DNA from: Carettochelys insculpta
Taxonomy: Eukaryota > Chordata > Testudines > Carettochelyidae
Length of the DNA stretch: 64,000 bases
Direction of reading: 5' to 3'
Assembly: GCF_033958435.1 (NCBI RefSeq)
Contig: NC_134138.1
Coordinates: 190,623,298-190,687,297, forward strand
Translations under genes and position numbers: made by a program
Notes under the pieces: generated by a model
Told to the model about the DNA's origin: nothing
Seen by the model: the letters and a program-made list of their open reading frames with translations, nothing else
The model's database searches: none
Part shown: positions 58,217 through 64,000 of the stretch, in pieces
Numbering within the stretch: position 1 is the first letter of the stretch
Layout: every line of letters begins with the position of its first letter

Positions 58217-60291
58217 CTACAGCCCAGCAGTGGGCGTGCCCGGCCGGGAGCTCCGGCGGGCCTGCAGTCTGGTGCGCTGCTGGGTGGGAGCGGGCTCCAC
58301 CGGAAGGTAGCGGCGCCGGCGAGTCTCGGGTGGCTCCAGGGGTCCCTCGGCGCGGTGGCCCTCGCGGGGAGGTGGTGGGGCGACGGCGGACGGCCCGGCG
58401 ACGGCTGGAGCAGCCGGTGGTGGGGCTGCAGGAGCGGGCATGGCGGGCGGTGGCGCGGCCGGCGCGGCATGGGGGGCCAGGTAATCAACCAGCCGGTTGA
58501 TGGTGTCCAGCAAGGCCCCCCATGCCCCTCTGCGCCAGGCCAGTGCCTGCTCCTGCAGACGGAGGTGCTGCTCCGACACCTCCAGCTGCCGGCGGAGGAT
58601 GGCCAGCAGCTGGGGGTCTGTGGCCGCCGCCGGTAGCAGGCGCGGGGTCCGCCGTCTGGCCCTCCGCGGGGCCGGTGGTTCCTCGGCCGAGGGGCTGCCC
58701 TGGAGCGAGGGTCCCGGAGGGGTCTCCGGGACGACCGATGCCTCGCCGGCGCTCTCTTCCGGTCCTTCGGATGGTGCAGGTGCAGGTGCAGGACACAGGA
58801 GAGGAGGGGGGAAAGAAGAATGGAGACAGGCGTTAGTGTGGGCCCCGAGCCGTGGCCTTTGTCCCCCCCGCCCTGTGCTGCAGGTTCCCCATCCCCGTCC
58901 CCGGGAGATGCTGCTGTGATGGATGGGGTTCAGGGGTCCCCCTGCCCTGCAGCCCGTCCCCTGGTGGGAGTGACTCTCACTTCACCCCGCAGGGTCTGAG
59001 AGCAGGAGAGGTTTCTTAGGCCACAGATGGCCAGTTTCTGGCAGGAGTGACAGCACCAGCTGTCGGAAGAGACAGTCCTTCCAACCCGTCGTGGGGAGAA
59101 GACCCCAAGGGGGGCCCCTCTGGGATGCAGCTTTCCCCCTCCTCTGGCTGGCTGCCTACCAGCTCTCCCTTCCCCTAGCCTCTACCTGTGGCCCCCGCCC
59201 TTGCCCCCCAATTCCAAGCCAGCTCGGCTCCTCCCTCCTGTTTGTTCAGGACAGAGGTGTCACCTGCCAGCTGTAGCGCCAGGATCCTCCTTTGGCCCTG
59301 GGAGCTCCTCGGCTCGGGTGGCTCATATGTAGGCTGAGTCTCCCTTTGGCACCCCCCCCACTCCATCGCATGCTGCTGCTGCGGGGTGTCCCACCCCCTC
59401 CACCCGGGGGCCCCTCGAGGTTCCGCTCCCCCCCTGGCCCGTGGATGGGGCATGGCACTGTCATGCAGGGTGGCGGGGGGCAGGGGCTGATGGCTGCAGT
59501 GCTGTGAGGGCCATGGCCCTGGTGTCCTTGGGGCCATGGCCATGTGAGCGTGTGGGGGGCCCTGGACACATCTCTGTTCCCCCCGCCCCTCAAGCCCAGG
59601 GGTGTCCACCAGAGAGGGGTACCTACCTGTGGGTCCGCTCCCATGGTCCGGAGATCCCCGGGGGTCGGAGGCCCTGCTGGTGCTCCGGGATGGCAGGAGG
59701 AGGATCTGCAGGCTGGAATCGGTGGAGGAGGAGCCCCCCTCCTCCTCCTCCTCCTCCTCCTGCCGCGATGTCCCGGGGATGGCCTCCGGGGGGGGGCCCC
59801 CGGGGTGCGGGGCTTACCTCCGGGGCGGAGCCCGGCTGCAGGGCCTGCTCGGGCTCGTCAGCCGAGGTGTCAAGGGTGGCCGGAGGGGAGGAGGTGTGCC
59901 GGGAGCCCAGGATGTCCCTGAGCTCCCTGTAAAAGGGGCAAGTGATGGGGGCGGCCCCAGATCGGCTGGCCGCATCCCGGGCCCGGGCGTAACCCTGCTG
60001 CAGCTCCTTCACCTTACTGCGGACATGGTCCGGAGTGCGGGCAGGGTGACCCCGGGCAGCCAGGCTGTCGGCCAGCCGAGCGAACGCATCCACGTTCCGC
60101 CTCTTGCTCCCCATTACCTGGAGCACCTCCTCCTCGCTCCAGAGCCCCAGCAGGTCCCGCAGCTCGGCCTCCGTCCAAGAGGGGCCCCGCTGCCGCTTCC
60201 CAGACTGCGTGGCCCTCTGGCTGCCCTGGCTGCTGTGGCTCCTCTTGGGGGGGGTCCCCTGGGGGCGCTGGGGGGGCTGCTGGGCAGCCAT
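58217..60291 (-). CDS. Harbinger accessory protein, trihelix/Myb-like (spliced)
   Basis: Exon 1 runs from the ATG at 60291 to about 59627 (donor CAG|GTAGGT on the minus strand). The likely start gives MAAQQPPQRPQG. Residues about 36-128 form a trihelix/SANT-like DNA-binding domain: GPSWTEAELRDLLGLWSEEE, RRNVDAFARLADSLAARGH, HVRSKVKELQQGYARARDAA, CPFYRELRDILG. A Pro/Gly-rich region follows. Exon 2, about 58800-58217, encodes EEPPAPRRARRRTPRLL, a helix (LLAILRRQLEVSEQHLRLQE) and ends GTPTAGL. The acceptor of exon 2 is unclear; no good AG in the right phase is seen near 58800. In other vertebrate Harbingers this protein helps carry the transposase to the nucleus and to the transposon ends. The intron holds a solo LTR. 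Confidence 0.78.
58917..59370 (-). mobile_element. Solo LTR of the Gmr1-like family inside Harbinger
   Basis: 454 bp, starting TGATGGATGGGGTTCAGGGG and ending CTCCATCGCA, flanked by TGCTG on both sides (58912-58916, 59371-59375). It shares the layout and many blocks with the LTR at 38046-38474: AGTCCTTCCAACCCGTCGTG, CTTTCCCCCTCCTCTGGCTG, GACAGAGGTGTCACCTGCCA. The two differ at many sites, so it is a related but not identical copy. It lies in the intron of the accessory gene, between the exons. Confidence 0.85.
59737..59761. repeat. (CCT)n encoding polyglycine on the minus strand
   Basis: About eight CCT units, read on the minus strand as GGA/GGG-rich glycine codons within exon 1 of the accessory gene. 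Confidence 0.85.
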
Positions 60292-60531
60292 GGCTGCTGT
60301 CAGGGGCTGAGGGCTGTGCAGGCTCACCGCCGCCTGTGCAGGCAGGAGCCTGCACGTTGCCTCAGCCTCCTGCAGTCAGGGCGGGGGAGGGGACCTTTAA
60401 GGGGCCGCTCCACGCGGCCACCAGTGAGCTGCGGGGCTGGAGAGAGCGTCTCTCAACCCCCCAGCTGATGGCCGCCATGGAGGACCCGTCAATTTCGACG
60501 TTGCAGGACGCGGCTCGTCTACACTGTCCCT

Positions 60532-60554
60532 ACTTCGACGTTGAACGTCGAAGT
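60532..60554. promoter_or_regulatory. Subterminal palindrome, candidate transposase-binding site
   Basis: ACTTCGACGTT, one base, then its exact reverse complement. It is about 160 bases inside the right end of the Harbinger and is conserved in the deletion derivative at 46136-46158. Similar TTCGA-rich motifs recur near both ends. Confidence 0.55.
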
Positions 60555-61002
60555 AGGGCGCTATTCCTATCTCCTCACGAGGTTAGCGACTTCGACGTCT
60601 CGCCGCCTAACGTCGAAGTTAACTTCGAAATAGCGCCCGACGCGTGTAGACGTGACGGGCGCTATTTCGAAGTTAGTGCCGCTACTTCGAAGTAGCATGC
60701 ACGTGTAGACGCAGCTAGTGTGACATTAATATAATGTATATCAACAATAAGCCAAGTAATATTATCGTCTTTTTAAAACAGATTTCACTTTAGAGATAAC
60801 TAACTTCTTAAAATCATATAAATGACTCACATAGGAATTTTAAACAAACCAATCAACTTCCCAGAAGACCTTAAAAATGAGGTGTATAGCTAAAGGGTTT
60901 ATCCCTTTTTACATCTACAATGATAATATTTGTAAAACAGGGTCTATGGCAGCTGGGGAAAAACAAGTGTTGCAATAATAGCAATGTAACCATTGAAATG
61001 GA

Positions 61003-61123
61003 TCTGACGAAGTGGGTCTTTGCCCACAAAAGCTTATGCTCGTACATTTCAGTTAGTCTATAAGGTGCCACAGGACCCCTCGTTGCTTTTGCAGATCCAG
61101 ACTAACATGGCTACCCCTCTGTT
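61003..61123 (+). mobile_element. Penelope-like tail with 12-bp target duplication
   Basis: A 121-bp 5'-truncated copy with CTGACGAAGTGGGTCTTTGC, AGTCTATAAGGTGCCACAGG and ACTAACATGGCTACCCC. The flanks CATTGAAATGGA at 60991-61002 and 61124-61135 are identical. This fixes the 3' boundary of the tail family also seen at 9.1 and 24.2 kb. Confidence 0.85.
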
Positions 61124-61144
61124 CATTGAAATGGAGTGTGTCTT

Positions 61145-61872
61145 TTTAATTATTTGGAATATTTGGAAAGAGCTGTGATTTCACTGTTGTGTATAGTCTT
61201 GCCACCAATGCAGATCACAACTATTTCACACCATACTGTCTTGCGCAGCTCTTGTCCATGTCCTTCCAAGAATCCTCCATAAAGAATCCACCCAATGTGC
61301 TGGAGGCTTTCCTTTTGTTCTTTTAACATTTTGTGGATACCAATGGATATACCAGCTGTCCATCTGTGGGATCTCAATCTAACAACACAAACAACCCATC
61401 TTCTTTTCTGGTCATACGTAACTTGGATGGTATTGGTGACATCGCTTCTTGCTTGCATGTCACCAATAGTAACATGCCCTGACCTACTAACATCTACCAT
61501 GTGTCTTTCCATTGCTCTTTAGGTGGTTTTCAGCTTTGAGTCTTCTGTAACCAATGTATTCCACATTTTGCAGCCATACAGAATTACTGGGAGGATGTTG
61601 GTGTTAGGGATGCTTTCATGGCAGTGGAAAGTTTGGGATCGACAAAGACACTGTGCAGGTTCCCAAAGACAATCCAACCTGAGCTCTCCTGCTCCTGTTC
61701 AACCTTGGGCCCAACTCAATGTCCATCTGCAATGCTCGTCCAAGGCGTGCATATTGATCCACCAGCTTGATGGACTGTCCATCCAGCTGCATGACATAGG
61801 CATTTGGACAATAGGCATTTTTCGTCCTCTTCTTTTTTCCAGTAGGGATAGCGTAGTGAGTTTGTGGTCCCA
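61145..61872 (-). mobile_element. Non-LTR retrotransposon, RT C-terminal fragment
   Basis: Minus-strand blocks: NAYVMQLDGQSIKLVDQYAR with LGRALQMDIELGP (61810-61720), then MERHMVDVSRSGHVTIGDMQ and YDQKRRWVVCVVRLRSHRWT (61512-61370). These are the end of an RTE-like LINE RT. Frames are broken by stops and shifts. It may be the 3' half of the same element whose endonuclease start lies at 63.3-63.6 kb. Confidence 0.65.
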
Positions 61873-63287
61873 CCCCTCCCCTGAAGCAAGGGACGCCTTC
61901 CAGAGGCCTTGGTGGGAGGGCCCAGAACACATGTGCCCTGCCCCCCAGAGACTGACAAGGGAGGCAGGAAGTGCTCAGGGTGGTACCCAGTGTTCATTAA
62001 AAGGGGGGCCTCTAAGCCAAGCAGAGGGCCCTGGCTGGGCTCCTGGGAGCAGGAGCCAAAGGCCCTGCACCCGGCTGACTAACCAGCCAGACAGTCCCAA
62101 CAGCCACTCTGAATGGACCCCAGAGATGCATTCAAAGCTCCCACTTGCCTGCTACCCAGAGGTCCTGGGCCTACATGGACCTTCTGCCCTGTTTTGGGCT
62201 TGCTACTAGGAAGGATCTGACCTGTTGGGGCCTGCGAACCTGTCACCTTCCAGCTACCTGGACATCCTGGATCTGCCCTAGCCTACAAACCTGCCAGCTG
62301 CCTGTTACCTGGAGGCACCCAACCTGCAGGACCCTGTGAACCTGCTGGCTGCAGCTAGCTGGGAGCCCAGGACAGGCCTGAGCTTATAGACCTGTCACCG
62401 TTTCACTACACTGAAGTTGTGAACAGGCTCAAGCTTCCCGACCTGCTGCAGCTACTTACCCAGAGGATGTAGAGCTGCTGGACCTCCTTGAGGAGTGGGA
62501 CCCTGCGCTGGGGGGAGGTGGAGTTAGGAAGTGGCCTGGGGGATGCTGCGCCAGAGCCCATGTCAGTGTGTTTCAGCCTGAATCCCCGTGGGCTGGCTTG
62601 TGGCATGAACTGTTGTTAGAGCCCCGGGCTGGGGTGCTGTGGAGTGGGTGGGCCTATGGCCCACTCCTCCTCCCACTGGAGAGATCATTCCTTGCCTCTC
62701 TCAGCCCACATTGCCTTGGTGGTGTGCTCACTGCTCTAGCCTGCTTCAGGGACAACCCACTAGCACACTGTTTGCAGTGCTCGGCCCGGCTAAAAGGGGC
62801 TGATCCCCATTAACTGCTGCCCTGCCCTGCCCCAGGGCCACGGCTCATATACTGCTTGTGGGCTCAGCCTGGCACCTCAGTGCTGAACCTCATTAACTGC
62901 TGCCTTCCCCTGCCCCAGGGTCAGGGCTCACATGCTTGTTTGAACTGCTCAGCCCTGCTAACAAGGCGTTGAGCCTGGTTAAAGGTGGCCTGGTCCTGCC
63001 CCAGATCCAGGGCTTCTACACAGACTGTGTGCGCCCCGCCCTGCTGTACAGGCTAAACCTGACTAATTGATTGTGGTCCCAACCTGACTTAGGGCCGGGG
63101 TTTATAAATTAACTGCCCGTTTGGGCTGTGGCTCAGCCTTGCGCCAGGGTCTGAGCACATATACTGTCCATCTGCAGCCGTGTTATAGGGGACTGGATTC
63201 CCTAGAGAGTGCTGTCTGCCCAAAACCCAGCAGATCCTGGACTTGGGAGAGGTGATTTGGCCCGCTCCATCTTCCATCTCCATTGGA
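61873..63287. repeat. GC-rich insertion with tandem units, unclassified
   Basis: A sharply GC-richer block between two LINE pieces. Near-repeats include CATTAACTGCTGCCCTGCCC at 62810 and a close copy at about 62890, and ACCTGCCAGCTGCCTG-like phrases at 62230-62360. It could be a solo LTR or another non-coding insertion; the ends were not resolved. Confidence 0.4.
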
Positions 63288-63614
63288 TCAAATAAATCCA
63301 ATTCCACTGACTTTGCCTTCTGCTGCTCCCAGTAGATCTTGTGATCTGTCCTTCCATTTTGCCTTAACTTCCTTTTTAATTCTGGTTTCTGTTATGGCAA
63401 GAATATCAACCCAAATGTGATGCAATGCTTCCAGAAGTGTATCAACCTGCTCGTCACTTGAGAGGGATTGCACATTAAGTGTGCCAACATATAAATTTAT
63501 ACAAATGGATGGTCTCAGTGTTGCGAGAGTCTTAGCACCTTCTGCCTCCATCTGCACCACTCCACAATCGTCACTAAGGAAGCAAGAGGGGACTGCCCAG
63601 CACTTGAGGGTCAT
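63288..63614 (-). pseudogene. LINE endonuclease N-terminal fragment
   Basis: The minus-strand frame contains LYVGTLNVQSLSSDEQVDTL and HHIWVDILAITETRIKK followed by GKVSGIGFI. This is the start of an apurinic/apyrimidinic-type endonuclease domain: the LNVQSL (TxNARSL-like) Asn and the ITET Glu correspond to metal-binding residues. Only about 108 codons remain. Confidence 0.6.
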
Positions 63615-64000
63615 GCGGTATTATCATAGTGTTCATAGTTGCTATGGTCAAGTCACCACCTGGTAGCCAACCTTTTGGTGATGAACCTCTCCATACTTTG
63701 CTAAGCTGGCCCTTGGATGTTGGATACACAATCTGTCACCAATACTGTACGCAAAACCTTTCCAGCTTGGTAGAGCCTACTCTGCTGGCCTAGCCTTCGA
63801 GAACCTAAGGTCACCTCCATCCCACCATAAGGCAATGGAGCAGGACTTTGTGGAAGGTCTTTTTTTTAGCTCTTTTTTTTTTTTTTTTTTTTGGTAAAAA
63901 TCCACAAGGTTGCTTGATGATACTGACATGAATATGAATCCTATACTCTGTAGCTGCATCTACACTAGTAAGTACTTTTGAAATTTCAGGCCCTGTTTTG
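63615..64000. other. Non-coding, no feature seen
   Basis: Includes a poly-T run at 63868-63892. A GTAGCTGCATCTACACTAG stretch at the very end may be the start of another GTCTACAC-type MITE. Confidence 0.4.

Larger units (their letters stand above)
55339..60715. mobile_element. Autonomous-looking PIF/Harbinger transposon, 5.4 kb
   Basis: The inverted ends are GCTACGTCTACACGTG (left) and the reverse complement of GCTGCGTCTACACGTG (right). The flanks are identical TAGTG (55334-55338 and 60716-60720). The element has two convergent genes: a spliced HARBI1-like transposase on the plus strand (55698-57777) and a trihelix/Myb-like accessory gene on the minus strand (60291-58217). Vertebrate Harbinger transposons use both proteins. 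Subterminal regions are rich in TTCGAAGT/ACTTCGA motifs. A solo LTR at 58917-59370 is inserted within it. Frames are intact in the transposase, suggesting relatively recent activity. Confidence 0.92.

Noticed and set aside
57312..58310. 332-codon plus-strand frame overlapping the transposase end
   Set aside because: It is out of frame with the DDE domain and antisense to the accessory exon; GC-rich composition explains its length.
59602..60468. 288-codon plus-strand frame
   Set aside because: Antisense to the trihelix exon of the accessory gene, which has clear domain similarity.
1..64000. tRNA, rRNA or snRNA genes
   Set aside because: No cloverleaf with A and B boxes or other recognisable structural RNA was found by eye; MIR-like pieces are SINE remnants.

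Overview
This is vertebrate nuclear DNA, most likely from a turtle; another non-avian reptile is the main alternative. The host gene is split by GT-AG introns. The rest is dominated by CR1 LINEs, Penelope-like elements with GIY-YIG endonuclease ends, PIF/Harbinger and hAT DNA transposons, Ty3/Gypsy-class elements and MIR-like SINE remnants, a mix typical of turtle genomes. There are no operons, CRISPR arrays or recognisable RNA genes.

The only host gene I can support is DCLK3 (doublecortin-like kinase 3), plus strand, positions 16726-32569. Four coding exons are visible. One large exon carries the doublecortin domain, a charged linker and the N-lobe plus catalytic loop of the kinase. Three short exons (29634-29766, 31127-31294, 32373-32569) complete the kinase and the C-terminal tail. 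The first exon or exons lie upstream and were not found. All catalytic kinase motifs are intact.

Regions. 1-16.7 kb: non-coding sequence upstream of the large DCLK3 exon, with a decayed Ty3/Gypsy element (5.2-7.7 kb), a Penelope-like fragment (8.4-9.2 kb) and several short inverted-repeat elements. 18.6-32.4 kb: DCLK3 introns, holding an old Harbinger transposase pseudogene interrupted by a Penelope-like element, a LINE fragment nested in a MITE, a CR1 and hAT elements. 32.6-38 kb: 3' flank, with two adjacent hAT-like elements and a long CA microsatellite. 38.05-43.15 kb: a minus-strand Ty3/Gypsy-related element with the unusual order gag-protease-integrase-RT-RNase H and a SCAN-like Gag, i.e. 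Gmr1-like. 44.4-46.3 kb: a fold-back element and a 709-bp deletion derivative of a Harbinger transposon. 49.1-52.7 kb: nested CR1 fragments and GC-rich repeats. 55.34-60.72 kb: a nearly intact 5.4-kb Harbinger transposon with a spliced transposase on the plus strand and a convergent trihelix/Myb-like accessory gene on the minus strand; a solo LTR related to the 38-kb element sits in the accessory gene's intron. 61-64 kb: a Penelope tail with clean target duplications and pieces of a non-LTR retrotransposon.

The most interesting content is the pair of transposon systems: the autonomous-looking Harbinger with its deletion derivative 9 kb away, and the Gmr1-like element with its solo LTR lodged in that Harbinger. 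They allow insertions to be ordered in time. Family names come from protein motifs and end sequences read by eye; no database search was run.
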